Source of the DNA: Typhlomys cinereus
Taxonomy: Eukaryota > Chordata > Mammalia > Rodentia > Platacanthomyidae
Reading direction: 5' to 3'
DNA: 64,000 nt
Assembly (NCBI GenBank): GCA_023101885.1
Contig: JALPQD010000294.1
Span: 919,501 to 983,500, forward strand
The position numbers and the translations under genes were made by a program. The notes beneath the pieces were generated by a model. It saw nothing but the letters and a program-made list of their open reading frames with translations. It ran no database searches and was not told the DNA's origin. Positions 37,863 through 49,705 of the stretch are shown in pieces. Positions within the stretch are counted from its first letter, which is position 1, and each line of letters starts with the position of its first letter.

Positions 37863-38261
37863 ATCAGTGCTAACATGTATTTCAAATACCAGAATTTTTT
37901 TTTCCTTCTGATCATGATTAATAGAATAATTGCCCACATTCTGATCTTCAATCTTGTAACAGTTTGTAATTAAAAGTTTTGGCATAAGTTTTGAGGAATA
38001 GCATTAAAATGTCACCATCTTTCCTCTTTTACTCTTCATGTTTTGGTGGTGAGTCTTGGTCCATTGCATTGTGGCTCAAGGTTTCCTTTCCTTCCCAGAC
38101 ATTCCCTAGATTTTTGTTTTGATTCTAGTTCCTTCTGCCTCCTTTGCACAAGGGATGCAACTTCATCATGAATTCTTTCCTAGGAAGTTCACTGTAATGA
38201 TGCTGTATCACTGTAATATATATAAAATTTCAATTATATATACTGATATGTGCTATTTTTT

Positions 38262-38538
38262 CTTTTTTATATTTATTTTGCATGTTTGTGTATGTATGTG
38301 TGTATCAGAAGGCACTGTGTATCCCTGTGGAGGTCCAAGGGTGACTTTGGGAATCATCTTGGATTGCTTCTACTACCTTTTTGTTTTGCTCTGAGATTTC
38401 CCAGACTCCACCCACCAGGGCCAGAAGTGCAGGCAGCTGCTATTTCTTCCTAGCATTTTTACATGGGACTTGGGATCCAAATTCAGGACCTTCTCCTTGC
38501 TAGACAGGGTCTTAAGCTTTGAGCTATCACTTCAGCCT
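38262..38538 (-). mobile_element. Dip-like SINE, older subtype
   Basis: The gtatcagaaggcactgtgta arm, the body (cagggccagaagtgcaggca) and the head complement gctatcacttcagcc occur in order. Confidence 0.78.
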
Positions 38539-38589
38539 CTAAGTTTTTTGTTTACAGCAGACTTAAGTCTTGCTTCCACAGGAGTCAGT

Positions 38590-38805
38590 CAGTGTAGTTT
38601 CTAGCTTCCACAGTGAGTGCTAGTTTTACCACTTTCAAATTCTTTGACATTAGGCAAATTACTTAGTTCTATGAATTTTAGTCTAAAATTTCATGTCTAA
38701 AATGGGATAATTATGTTTTTAGAGTAGTTTATGACTATAGCTAATATGCTGGCTAAATACTTAGCACTGAGATTAAAATAAGTGTCAATAAATAAATGAT
38801 GGTTT
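38590..38805 (+). mobile_element. MIR SINE
   Basis: Near full-length MIR order: ctttgacattaggcaaatta, tgtctaaaatgggataatta, tggctaaatacttagcactg, gtcaataaataaatgatgg. Confidence 0.8.
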
Positions 38806-40200
38806 TACTTAATACTTCTGTAAGTATTTCCTATGGTCCTTCAAATAAAACTGAGCGTGAAGTAAGAGCTCCAGTGTAGTTCATTGCTAGGTCATTGACA
38901 TGGCTTCTGGAATTGTATCACTTTTATGATGGCTTCCTGTTGGCTCCGTTTTATCAGCCCTATGAAGCTTTCGTAGCTTTTCTGGAATATTCTTTTTATT
39001 CTCATTATCTGTAAGGAGAGCCTTTGGTATGTATTTTGAAGTGGTTTCCAAAACAGTGATTTGAAGGATGTATTTATGTATTTTTTGAGTAATGTTTTGG
39101 ATCAGTCTCTACATTTTTTAAAATATCAGTAGCCAAGATTGTAATAAATAAAACATTTTTCACATACTGAAGTTGTAGTGTATAAAACACATAGAATAAA
39201 ATCTCAGTCAATCTGAACTGCATATGAGTAAATTATTTTGTCCATCTTCCTTCACTTCAACATTTATTAGTGGATCTTCTCTGTACCAGGCATTTGATAG
39301 TCTACAAAGGTGAATGAGGTGGGCTTTCTGCTTTTGAGTTTAGGGTTAATGAGAGACACAAAAAAGATCTTTCCAACAGATGACTCAGTTGAAAGACAAG
39401 ATGGGCTTCTCTGGGGTCATGAGTCCATCAGAGATAGGCTTCACTCCAAGTGAGGTTTGATGCTGTCTTCCAAGGTTCTTTGAACTTGTCCTTAATAAAG
39501 CCAGGTGACCTCTGATGATATCTATCTGTTTTCATTCAGGAAGTATAACCTTTTCTTTACATCCAACTCATTTTAGGTTTCTCTCCTCTTTGCTGGAATT
39601 TATGTTTATCCCTGAACTGTGACTAGGAGGTACTAATTAAGTGTAGGTAAGTGAGGGCTACTTTTAACTCTAGAGTGAGATCATTCTCCCCCAAATCTTA
39701 TGAATAAGCATGTGGGGAGAGGCGGATGGATGATAGTGATAGATTTAACTAGACTGGCAGAGAAAGGTGAAAGGAAGTTAATGCAGATATGAGGACATGT
39801 GTCATTCGGCCATGTGGGAGGTCTAGTGGTTAAGCGTTAGACATGCAGTGTGAGACTTCAAGAATAGTTATACAAAAAGTCTGATTAAATACTTTTCTTT
39901 GATGGATCTACATTTCACATATTCTTTAACATCTTGAGGGATGTTCGTGAGGTAGAAAAGCTGTCTTGCAAACAAGGAAAAATGAACCCAAGGATACAAT
40001 TAGTATTAATAATTGATGGAGCTGAACCCAAACTCAGATTGTGTGTCTCTAGAAGCAACTGTCTTGGACTTTCATGTGTATTAAGTATGTTTTACTATGC
40101 TACTAGAGTTTGAGGAAATATCTCATATACTATGTTCATAGAGGCAAATGTGCTAGGTTTCTCTGGGGTTCAAGTTCTGGTTCTTTATCTTATCTTGCTA
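38806..40200. other. Intronic sequence
   Basis: A piece at about 39245-39365 (aacatttattagtggatctt ... tgtaccaggcatttgatagt) resembles an ancient mammalian interspersed repeat. Otherwise nothing recognised. Confidence 0.45.
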
Positions 40201-40204
40201 AGGT

Positions 40205-40318
40205 GGTGGGTCTGGACCATTACCATGCATATAGATCATATCTATTTCTTGTTAAAATCCTGAATCTGTTGGCCTTCTACCAGAATTTCTGATTCAGTAG
40301 GTCTAGAGTGGGTTCTAT
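40205..40318. mobile_element. MER5A-like DNA transposon fragment
   Basis: cttgttaaaatcctgaatct ... agaatttctgattcagtagg tctagagtgg is the conserved MER5A block. The next element was inserted at its edge. Confidence 0.7.
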
Positions 40319-40738
40319 TGCAGTTACTCTGCATGGTTGCTGATAAATTCGTAACAAACAGGTTAAGGGAACAAGGTTTTATTCTGATTTATGATTCTTG
40401 GTTGTAGTTCCTTGTTTACCTTGGGAGGAGAGCTCATACCAATACCAGAAGTTGAGGAAACTGGCCACACTGTGTCCATATATCCACATAATAATTGAGA
40501 AAGGAGCAATTTTTACTTACCAGACCAGCATGTCTGGCCAAGTGTACCAAAGGATGCAACTTCCCCAGTCAGCTCCTCCTATCATCTTCACTTGCCCAGG
40601 GAATTAGCATCACCCCCCACGGATTGGGCCTTCCCCATCAACTAGAGAGTCTCTTGTACATTAGTTCAGGGCCTAACTCAACCATGGATTCTTTACAGTT
40701 GTGTTCAGAACTTGAACCCTCAACTGTTCTAACTATGA
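40319..40738 (-). mobile_element. hAT-like (URR1-type) DNA element
   Basis: An antisense copy: gcagttactctgcatggttg ... ctcaactgttctaactatga. The terminus corresponding to tcaacttgac is shortened. Confidence 0.58.
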
Positions 40739-40829
40739 CACTATTTAGAATTTACTGGCCTCAAACTCAGAGTTCTTTCTGGTTCAGACTCTTGAGTGCT
40801 GGGATTATTGATAGGTATCATCATGTTTG

Positions 40830-42085
40830 ATTTAAAATTGACTTTTTAAAGAAGTTTGCAAAAACTGCTATCTGGAGGCTTTATTTCAAAGACCAGTTTC
40901 TTTAAGGTTTTTGAGAGACTGAAGAATTCTGGTTTAATGATCCTGCATATTGTCATGTACACAAATTTTATTGATACTCCTGGTTGGAAGTATATGTGCT
41001 CTGAGCCTGCAGTCTTCAGTAATGCAAATGCCAGGAACACATTTTAGTCACTTTAATAGCTTCTACTATAGGTTAAGGTCACTGCCTACGTGTTTCATAT
41101 ACAAGAATGTCTACTTAAATTCTTCTTCTTTTTCTATAAAATATGTAGAAAAAAGTAACACAAACACCTCTATTTTCACGCCTAAAGTCAGCCCTTATAA
41201 ATGTGCCTATGCTCAATGTTTAACACACTGTTTGAAGTTGCAGACCTTGGACTCCTTTGCCTACAGATCCTTTGCCTTTGTCTCCCAGTAAGCGTCACAT
41301 ACAGTAGTCATGTGCTGTATATATAATAGAGGATCACAGGGGTAGGCTATACTCTGGGTAACTGTGTCCAGTATCAAAGACAGAATGGCTTCAGGGGGAG
41401 CAATTAGCATTTCTGCCCTGTTCTTTCTGCAAGCATCTGTTCCACAGAAGTTATATTAAATCTACATTCTAGCTTTAGTGTATCGTAGAATGAGACTTTC
41501 TTTTTTTTTTTTTTGAGCTTTATAAGATGAATTGCTCTTATACTGAGTTCAGATTATTCTTTTTATAAAAATTATTATTGTTGTTGTTTTAACAACAGGT
41601 CTTGTCTTCCTCCCTCCTCCCTTCCTTCCTCTATTCCTCCCTCCCTGTGCATATCCAGTTTTCCTAACACTAAAGAAGGTTATCCCTTCCTTAGTATGCA
41701 TTTTACTACCTTCGTAGAAGATTAGTCGACAGTCCTGGAATTCTTTTACTTTTATATTTATCTTACAAATGGTCACATACTCCAGGTATTAGTAACTTGT
41801 TTATAAGAGCCATAATAAAAATACTAATTAAAATCTTGAGTGAGTGAGATCCAAGAATGCCACTTGTAAAAAGTGTGTATGATTTCAGTTACAGACATTG
41901 TAACATCTACTTCAACCTTTTGGAGGTTAGTTTGTTTGGATACAGACAAGGAATATCACTGTCTCTGTACTGGCTTATAGTTGAATAATTTAACTACAGT
42001 ACTACATTTAACAGTTACACTTGAAAAATTATATCAAACTTATATTTATTGATATTATCTCAAATTCCTCATGTATTAAAAATTT
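40830..42085. other. Intronic sequence
   Basis: A pyrimidine tract at 41600-41650 and a T-run at 41500-41513 are visible. No exon or clear repeat family. Confidence 0.45.
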
Positions 42086-42089
42086 CATT

Positions 42090-42472
42090 TTTCCCTCTAT
42101 TTGTGCATGTGTGATGTTTAAGTGTCTGCATCCATGTGTGAGCCAGAGGAGATGCCGAGTTACTCTCCTGTGGCTCTCTACTTTGTTTCTTGAGACTCAG
42201 TCTCACACTTAATCTAAATGTTGCCATTTTCCAGCTAGGAAAATGGTTAGTGAATAATAGTGATCCATTAGTGTCTGCCCTCTCACCTCTCAGCTGAGGT
42301 TACAGATTAGTGAATTCTAGTGATCCATTAGTGTCTATCTTCTCATCTCTCAGCTGGGGTTACAAGTGCTCATGACCACCCTTGGTTTTTCATGTGGGTG
42401 TTGCACATCTGAACTCAGATCCTCATGCATAACAACTTCTCTTACCTGCTGAGCTATCTCCCCAGCTTCAGA
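42090..42472 (-). mobile_element. B3-like SINE with internal 60-bp duplication
   Basis: tgtctgcatccatgtgtgag ... tctgaactcagatcctcatg ... gctatctccccagc is a B3-type antisense copy. The block agtgatccattagtgtct...ctctcagctg...ggttaca occurs twice at a 60-bp offset (42249 and 42309). Confidence 0.65.
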
Positions 42473-43535
42473 TTTCCAATGTCTAATTGAAAATGCTCAC
42501 AGCTTAAAAAAATGCATGGCCGTGTCCAGTGACAACAGTCCTCTAATCCAGCCAGTCAGAAAGATGGAGGAGAATCAAGATATATGAAAACAGCCTGGGC
42601 TTTTCAAACAGATCAACACTTTACTTCAAAGATAAGCAGTGACAGTGCTGCTATAACCCAGTCAAAGCTTCATGGCTGAGAGGTCCTCAGTACTAGGCCT
42701 AAACCAGCTGCTGCTTTGCTAAGGGGGCATGGTGTCACACAGAGTCATTTATACTTGCTCATTTTTTGCTGTAGCAGACATTTGGGACTGCCAGATTGCT
42801 AAATGACTGTGTCTCTGACGACATGCATGCACCAATAACCCATGCACAGAATACATGCAAACGGTGTAATGAGTAAAAATTAAATTAAAAAACTTTAAAG
42901 CACTGACTGCCAAACCTACAACTTATTACAGGAAATCGGTTGATTAGATAGGATACTCTCCAAACAACATTGATGGGTGCAATATTTAGTTCTCTTAAGA
43001 GATTTATGAGTGGTTCTGACATAAATTTAGTGAGCATTCATTTGTTATGACAGTTCTCAATTTGATAGCTCTCTGACTATCTAAGGTTGATTGACCTGTT
43101 TTATCATCAAGATGGGCTTGAGTGTTTTGCAGTGGTATACCCCAAGCTGAGATTTGGCATACCTTTGAAAATTGCCCAACGATATGAGTTTCCATATTCA
43201 GATATAATAAGATAACCATCTATCTTTTTGTAATTTAATTTTCTCTAGCAAAGTCACTATAAAATGTAATTATCTAAACATATCAAAGTGTTCAACATAA
43301 TATGGACCAATTCTAATAGATTTACTGTATACATTCAGTATGGACTAGAAATAACATACTAGAGAATTGACCTTATATTTATTCTTTAATGAGTGACTTA
43401 ATTTTTCTTTGGTAACTGGTCCCTATCTAATAGGTTGTAAGATACACTAATCACTAAGGAGAACAAAGAGTTTTATAGCCATTAGATCCTTGTCAGAATA
43501 GGGATTGTGTACTATAATGTACACACATCAGTGTA
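42473..43535. other. Intronic sequence
   Basis: 42480-42860 is possibly a decayed SINE (ccagcctgggcttttc). The remainder is AT-rich and unrecognised. Confidence 0.4.
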
Positions 43536-43539
43536 TTCT

Positions 43540-44198
43540 ATTCATTTATTTATTTTGATTTGTTCTTTTATTCTTTGACACTTTGATATATAAAAAGAAT
43601 GAATTTATGTGTTTTCACCCCTTAATGGCCACTCCTATCCTCCCTTCTTTCCCACTTCATATTTTCTCTTTTCCAACCAGTCTCCTTACTTTCAGTGTCT
43701 TTCTGCTCCTCTGGGATGCCTGTACTGTGAAATGTCTGAATGCTTGCAGAGGCATTGATGTCTTGCTCGTGGGTGAATTGCTGAGAAAAGAAGCTCCTCT
43801 TCCCCTGTCTGACATTAACTTTCAGTAGTCTTTAAGGGAGGCGTAGTGTCTCATGAATTCTTCCCCCCTCCATTGGTGAAATTTATAGACCAACTATTGT
43901 GCAGGTGTAGTGGAAGTAGATATCAGTGCGGTGAATTCCTGGGTGAAGCAGCCTTGTCAAGACCAGAGGATAATGCCTGGCAGTACCACTCCTCACCTTC
44001 TGGCTCATACATTCTTACTATCCTGTCTTCTGCAAGGTTCTCTGAGCTTTGGGATGGGGAGTGATTTCAGTGTCCTGTTTAGAACTGAGCACTCCATAGT
44101 ATTTATTCTGTGTACTTTGGTCAGTTCTGTGGTTTGAACACTGTCCATTGCACTTCTCTGACCTGTAGGTATGATGATAAGTGTTTAGATGACAACCC
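43540..44198 (-). mobile_element. Old L1 3' region
   Basis: It shares ordered blocks with 12.04-12.7 kb and 14.42-15 kb (atgaatttatgtgttttcac; gctttgggatggggagtgat; ggtcagttctgtggtttgaa). Confidence 0.6.
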
Positions 44199-44210
44199 CA
44201 GTCTATTTTA

Positions 44211-44736
44211 TTTATTTAGTTTAGTTTAATGTATTTTAATAGCAAACTTACAGGAAGAGCACAGAAGACAGACAACATTAAAAACATGTTTCTTGGATGT
44301 AAGACAACTTAGAAAAGTTTAATGAATGGGCGGAATCTACTGTATGATAGAAATGCTACAAAAACCATTTAGTTGCCATCAATAAGAAATCTACTTATTT
44401 GAAAAAAATCCAAATACTGTCGTTGTCCAGAAAAATTTAACAGGTTTATTTATAATTATTATAAAGTTGTGCTGCTGAAACTTGTTTGTGGAAACATTGG
44501 GCTTTACATCCTGCATTTATATTAAAAATTTACTCACAAATGGAAATGGAAAAACTGACAATACCTGATTCCTGTCCCTTAGTTTTCCACTGGAAATCAT
44601 ATCTAACATTCAGAACTACCAAAAACAGGAAGAAGAGGAAAAATTCTTTTTTTTCTTTTAAATGAAATGTTTCCCATCATAGTGGATTCTTTTTTTTATT
44701 CAATTGTGTGTGTGTGTGTGTGCATGTGTGTATGTA

Positions 44737-44776
<40 letters not shown>

Positions 44777-45276
44777 GAATCACAGGCGAATTCGGGAACC
44801 ACCATGGTTCCTGCTTCTACCTCCTCCTTGTTTATTCTGCCCTGGGATTCACAGGCTCCGCCCTACCAGGACTAGAAATGCAGGCTGCCCCACTTCCACC
44901 CTGTGTCTATATGTGGGGTCTAGGATCCAAACTCAGGACCTTCCACCTGCAAGGCAGAGGCTTAAACCCTGAGCCACCTCTCCAGCCCCCATAGTGGATT
45001 CTTAAGCACATTCTTTGCTTATGGGTATCTTTTGGCATAATTGTTACCTATTTGGCATGAACAGCACACACAGTTGGTATCTTCAAAAAAGCTAACCACC
45101 TAGACCTTATTTGCCTCCTGCAAAGCACCAATAACTATGCTATGGAAGCACAAATGCAGGAGGTCTGCTTAGTACCAGCCATGGTATAGCTGCCTATTTA
45201 CTTCCCCTTCTCCTTCAGCTGGAGCTGAGTGAATGAGAGACGACACTGGCGTTAACAGTGCCAGAGAGGCGGCCCT
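44211..45276 (-). pseudogene. H3-3B: H3-3B (histone H3.3) processed pseudogene
   Basis: This is a retrocopy of an H3-3B (H3F3B) mRNA, which encodes the replication-independent histone H3.3. On the minus strand, 5' UTR is followed by the start codon at 45182 and MAGTKQT. About 70 codons are then missing, and the frame picks up near the H3 alpha-2 helix (IGALQEA), the FEDTN segment and the C-terminal region, broken by stops. The stop equivalent is at 45002-45004. The 3' UTR matches H3-3B from memory (cctgttaaatttttctggac; aattattataaataaacctg), which separates it from H3-3A. It has the TSD cagtctatttta (44199-44210 and 45277-45288) and no introns. A Dip SINE was later inserted just after the stop codon. 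Confidence 0.92.
44692..44989 (-). mobile_element. Dip-like SINE (young) inside the H3-3B retrocopy
   Basis: The 14-bp TSD catagtggattctt lies at 44678-44691 and 44990-45003 and is itself H3-3B 3' UTR sequence. The head, body and (GT)n are all present. Confidence 0.94.
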
Positions 45277-45460
45277 CAGTCTATTTTAAAAACTGTATCA
45301 TAATTCATATTACTGAACTGATTATTACTGTACTGGTAGTGGAAGACATCTTCAAAACCAATTATAGGACAATTCTTATTTATTATTACTATTTTTCAGT
45401 ATTAGCTTTTTTCTCTCAATAATGTTTATCACCATAATTTATAGAAAATTTGTGCCTTAA

Positions 45461-45915
45461 AGGATGGGAGGAGCAATGATATGTAAGATGCTCCATACAA
45501 GTTAGGGCTGAAGCAATCATAATTGGACTTTACATGTCCTGCGCAATGTCCAACATACTATTGACCTCACAAAGTCTAGCATCTGCTAAAGGCACCAAGA
45601 TCCTTGGAGGCAAGGGATTGGCAGCCGCAGCAGTGTTCCTATACCTAAGGGGAACACGGGAAAGGCCACTGGGTCCTGGTACGTCATCGGAGAGGAGGGC
45701 CCAGAGGAAAATCAGGCATGCACAAGAAAGGACTCTCTGGGAATTGGGGCGGGAGGCACTGGGGGATGGGGAGGAAGGGGGGTGGGGAGGGGGAGCAGGG
45801 GGTACGGGGGGGGGAGGAGGAGGGAGGGAGGGAACTGGTGTACCTATTAAGTTTGTATGAGCTGAAATAATAATAAAAATGTATTAACAAAAAAATAAAA
45901 AAACAACAAAAAAAA
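45461..45915 (+). mobile_element. L1 3' UTR copy, sense to BBS9
   Basis: The 18-bp TSD agaaaatttgtgccttaa lies at 45443-45460 and 45916-45933. The G-rich tract at 45745-45835 precedes gtttgtatgagctgaaataa and the A-rich tail. It is a 5'-truncated 455-bp copy. Confidence 0.95.
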
Positions 45916-45939
45916 AGAAAATTTGTGCCTTAATACACA

Positions 45940-46035
45940 CGTGTGTGTGATAGAGATGTGGACTGAATTCAGTACCAACTACACACTGTACATGTATGTA
46001 TTGTACTGCTGAACTGCACCCCCAGTTTGCTCTGT
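45940..46035 (-). mobile_element. ID-like SINE remnant
   Basis: ggactgaattcagtaccaac ... gtactgctgaactgcacccc is ID-like in antisense. Confidence 0.45.
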
Positions 46036-46180
46036 GTTTTGTTTGATATCTAAGGTCTGTAAAGTATGAGATGGTCTAATTGTGAGAATGGAACATATTT
46101 CTGTTACTATTAACTAGAACAAGAAGTTAAAAAAGGGAAGGAAATACATCAATAGGGAAAAACAGCCAATGAACCTATAT

Positions 46181-46613
46181 GTCATAGTTAGGCACAGGTG
46201 TCAACTTGACAGTTGAGGGTTTGAGCTCTGGACACAGTTGTAGAGAGTTGATGGTTGAGTTAAGCCCAGAGCAGACCTGCAGGAGATTGTTAAGCTGATG
46301 GGGAAGGCCCAGCCCATGGTGGGTGGGATTAGGCCCTGGAATAAAATACAGAGAGATGATTGAGAAAGTTGGCATCCTTCTGTACACTTGGCCAGATATG
46401 CTGGTCTGGCAAGTAAGGATTGTCCATCTCTCAGCTGTTATGCAGTGATGTGGCCAGTTCCCTAGGCCCTGGTGTTGGTGCGTGCTCTCCCATCAAGCTG
46501 GACTGAGAACTGTAACTGGACTATCGTAAGAAAGTAAACTTCTTGTTCCCTTAAGCTGTCTGATGGTCATTTATCACCAACCATGCAGGTGAACTGCAAC
46601 ACTGTAGATAGGA
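46181..46613 (+). mobile_element. hAT-like (URR1-type) DNA element
   Basis: The best preserved single copy: tcatagttaggcacaggtgt ... aactgcaacactgt. It abuts the Lx-like tail that follows. Confidence 0.62.
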
Positions 46614-47345
46614 AGACAGTACATCAAACTGCTCTGTAAATAGCTGCTGTTATACTCATAGATTTGAAGAACATTTAACACTTAGCCTAGAAGTCTTCTT
46701 TGACAGAAGTAGAGTAGGATCTAAACACCCTGACAGGATGCAGCTTAGGGCAGGAGAAGAGCAGTGAAGTGGACAGCAATAGCCAGCCATAATGCAGTGT
46801 ACCTGCGATCCAGAAAGACTCACCCAGTATCAGGCCAACCTAATCTCTCCCCATCATAAGACCTTAGAAATCTTTTGGAAGAGGAATTGGTGAGATTGTA
46901 GGAATATAAAGATGGGAAGGCTCACCAATGGACAAGACTTTCCATTCAAGGCAGGACTGCTGTATTTAGGAACTTAACTACAGTGAGACTTGTTCTTTCC
47001 AGATCTGCATAATGACTGATATACTACCTTGCCCTCATAGACTATCAAGGAACTCAAGAGAAATGAGAACATACAGTGGAAACCTTGGGGACTGAAGCTG
47101 GATGAGTGAAAGGAAATGCCCCTTTTAGTGGGATGGCAGGAAGAAAGGCAACAAAAGGCCTGAACCCTCATAGGATAAGCCATAGGGAACCCTGGGATCC
47201 ATAGAAGCAGATAGGCAGGTGGGTGGGAAGGAGTGGGATGGCTTGATGAAGGGAAGGGAGGGAATGGGAGGGAGAAGAGATGGAGGAAAGCAGGGATAAA
47301 TAATATGCTTGTAAAACTAGAAAAATAAAATAATAATTAAAAAAT
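46614..47345 (+). mobile_element. Lx-like L1 3' UTR, sense
   Basis: It is the inverse of 20590-21310. It ends with an A/T-rich, AATAAA-containing tail at 47320-47345. Confidence 0.7.
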
Positions 47346-47692
47346 AGTTTGAGATGGATTTATGGTGAAGAGAATAATTCCCCGGAGAGCAGTTTTTTTT
47401 CCATATCTGAATTTTGAAAAAAAAAAAGGTATTTTAAAAAGAACCATGATTTTTTGGGGGGACTTATTTTGAGTTAGATTTGAGTGTATAGCATATAAAG
47501 TAAATATACATGTTTAAATGATAAATGCCAATATAAAAATTGAGAAATGTATTTATTTATCAATATTAATAACCTTATAGATTTATTGGTTGGTAAATTA
47601 AAATTGGAATTACTTTGGGATTGCTCTGTAGGGGAAAGTTATTAATAACTGTGATGTATTCATGGTGGGTAGTGCTGCTTAAATACAGCAAC
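47346..47692. other. Intronic AT-rich sequence
   Basis: Nothing recognised. Confidence 0.5.
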
Positions 47693-48055
47693 TGTCATGT
47701 TTGAATGTGTGTTGTCCCCCATAGGCTCATGTATGTGAATTCTTAGCAGATGTCGATGTTTGAGCAGGTTATTGCTGGAGGAAACTGTGTCATTGGGGGG
47801 GGGCGGAGGGAAGAGGGAGGATTGAGTACTTGAGGGGTGCTAGCCCTGTGGCCGTCTGCTCTTGTACTTTTCTCTGTACTTTTCTCTCTCTGCCTCTGTA
47901 TGGACATGACTTAGGCAGCTTCCAGCTCCTGAACTCCACCTGCTTTTTTCTGCATAATGAACTGTATCTCCTCTAGAACCACAAGCCAAATAAATCTCCC
48001 TTTCTCCCCTTAAGTTGCTTGCTGTGAGACAGCAGTAGAAAGAGTAACTATGGCA
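47693..48055 (+). mobile_element. ORR1-type MaLR solo LTR
   Basis: It begins tgtcatgtttgaatgtgtgt tgtcccccataggctcatg and ends gagtaactatggca, with an AATAAA signal near 47989. The terminal TG...CA is flanked by gcaac (47688-47692) and acaac (48056-48060), a 5-bp TSD with one mismatch. This is an old ERVL-MaLR LTR with no internal genes. It lies in sense orientation directly before a BBS9 exon. Confidence 0.85.
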
Positions 48056-48122
48056 ACAACATTAAAATTAAGATATGGTTATAAAAATACAGGCTAACTA
48101 AGTTCTTCTAATTGTTCCTTAG

Positions 48123-48297
48123 GTCGAGATTTAATTTGTATCCAGTCTATGGATGGGATGCTGATGGTGTTTGAGCAGGAAAGCTATGCTTTTGGGAGAT
48201 TTCTGCCTGGTTCTCTTCTGCCTGGCCCTCTGGCTTACAGTTCCCGTACAGATTCCTTTATTACTGTCTCTTCCTGCCGGCAAGTAGAGAGTTACAA
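48123..48297 (+). CDS. BBS9: BBS9 internal exon (about human residues 148-206)
   Basis: This is a coding exon of BBS9/PTHB1, a subunit of the BBSome, the coat complex that moves membrane proteins into and out of primary cilia. The translation reads ...RDLICIQSMDGMLMVFEQES... and ends ...SSCRQVESY. From memory this is nearly identical to human BBS9 about residues 148-206, in the N-terminal WD40-like beta-propeller. The acceptor is ...ttccttag before 48123 and the donor is gtaagt from 48298. The exon opens with the last two bases of a split Gly codon and closes with two bases of a Lys codon. That codon is completed by the first base of the exon at 58593. The frame is open throughout. It is a + strand exon of a gene whose 5' part lies outside the window. 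An ORR1 LTR ends 67 bp upstream. The identification is firm; exon numbering is not given because I cannot check it. Confidence 0.96.
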
Positions 48298-48637
48298 GTA
48301 AGTTTATGTGTTGTCTTTGACATCATGATTTTTTTTTTGGAGGGGGGGTGTGTCGTTGCTGATTATTTTCCATGAAAATCTTAAGTCTTACAAATGAAAA
48401 TGACAATTTTCTTTGGCAGATATAGTTGGAATGATTTATCACATGTCATTGGTGTATAGCACAAAAGATAGCATAGACACAATTTGAGAGGAGTTGTTTA
48501 GCAGGAGGCAGCTTTCAGTTGGAATCCAAATTTTGTTTTCCACAGCTTCATGATGGTCAGTGTCCTTGGAGTCAATGGCTCCAAAGGAGTTATAATGCTT
48601 CTTTTGACAAGTTTAAAAAAACTTTAATTTTTTAATC

Positions 48638-48880
48638 TATTTATTTTTGTGTGTATGTGTATCAGAGGGCACTGTATGTCCCTGTGGATGCCCAAAGGTG
48701 ACTTCTGGAGTCATTGTGGATTGCTGCTACCTCATTTTTTGCTTTATTCAGGGATTTCCATGTCCTCTTTACAAAGCTGGAAGTGTAGGCCACTGCCATT
48801 TCCATTTGGTGTTTTTATGTGGAATCTGGAATCAGCACTCGGGACTTTCTGCTTTTGAGGCATAGTATTAACCCCTGTTC
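48638..48880 (-). mobile_element. Dip-like SINE, older subtype
   Basis: The gtatcagagggcactgtatg arm and diverged body are recognisable; the head is eroded. Confidence 0.7.
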
Positions 48881-49194
48881 TTTGCTGTAAAGATTAATTG
48901 TAAGTCAAGTTGCCATTCCATAGAAAATGCTCAGTAATACTGTGACTGCTCACTGATAGAATAGTCCATAAAATGTAATGTTGACTGAGTAAGGTCACAT
49001 TCAAAAATGTATGTATGGAATGATTTAATAACAAAAAAGAATGTATATAACATTTGAAAAAATATTTGAGAGGAACAAGATGTTAAAAAGATGTTTAATT
49101 ATCTTAGAGCTGAGTGTGAAGATTCTCTCCCGTATGATGGGATGATTTTAGAGAACCTTAGATGAGTGGTGTTGGTCCCTAGAGGGTTGCTTGG

Positions 49195-49460
49195 GTTTTC
49201 TCTGGACTCTGTTAAATTCTGAGGAGGAGGGAGTCCACCCAGGTCTGGACCCAGGGCAAAAAGGCAGAGTGGCTAGTGGGGTGCTCAGATCACCTGGGAC
49301 CTGGGGCATGCCCTAGGTGCTTTCTCCAGGACCAGAAAGGCAAGCTGGCTACTAATGGGGCAGGCAGATGACCTGGGGTCTGGGACATGATTTAGGGGCC
49401 TTATCTGAGGAGCAGGAAGTCTGCCTGGGTCAGGGTCTGGGAGAAGAAAAAGCGACATTG
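49195..49460. repeat. GC-rich degenerate tandem repeat
   Basis: Roughly 80-100-bp units recur with heavy drift: gtccacccaggtctgg...caaaaaggcagagtggctag...gatcacctgggacctggggc, then gaaaggcaagctggctacta...gatgacctggggtctgggac, then a partial third. The origin is unknown. Confidence 0.6.
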
Positions 49461-49534
49461 AAAGCAATTATTGAAAAATAATTGGCAAGAAATGTAAGTA
49501 TTGCTATGAATGTTAATGATTCCTTTATGCATTT

Positions 49535-49705
49535 TATTTGTACATGTGTATAGGGGTGCACACATGCCATGGTATGCTTGTAGAGGTCAGAGGACAACTC
49601 ATAGGAATTGATTCTCTTCTCCTACAATGTGGGTTTCAGGGATCGAACCAGTTCGTCAGGTGTAGTATCAAGTACCTTTATTTGCTAAGTCCTTTTGCCA
49701 GTCCT
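49535..49705 (-). mobile_element. B3-like SINE
   Basis: tagaggtcagaggacaactc ... gggatcgaaccagttcgtca ... ttttgccagtcc is a B3 copy in antisense. Confidence 0.75.
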
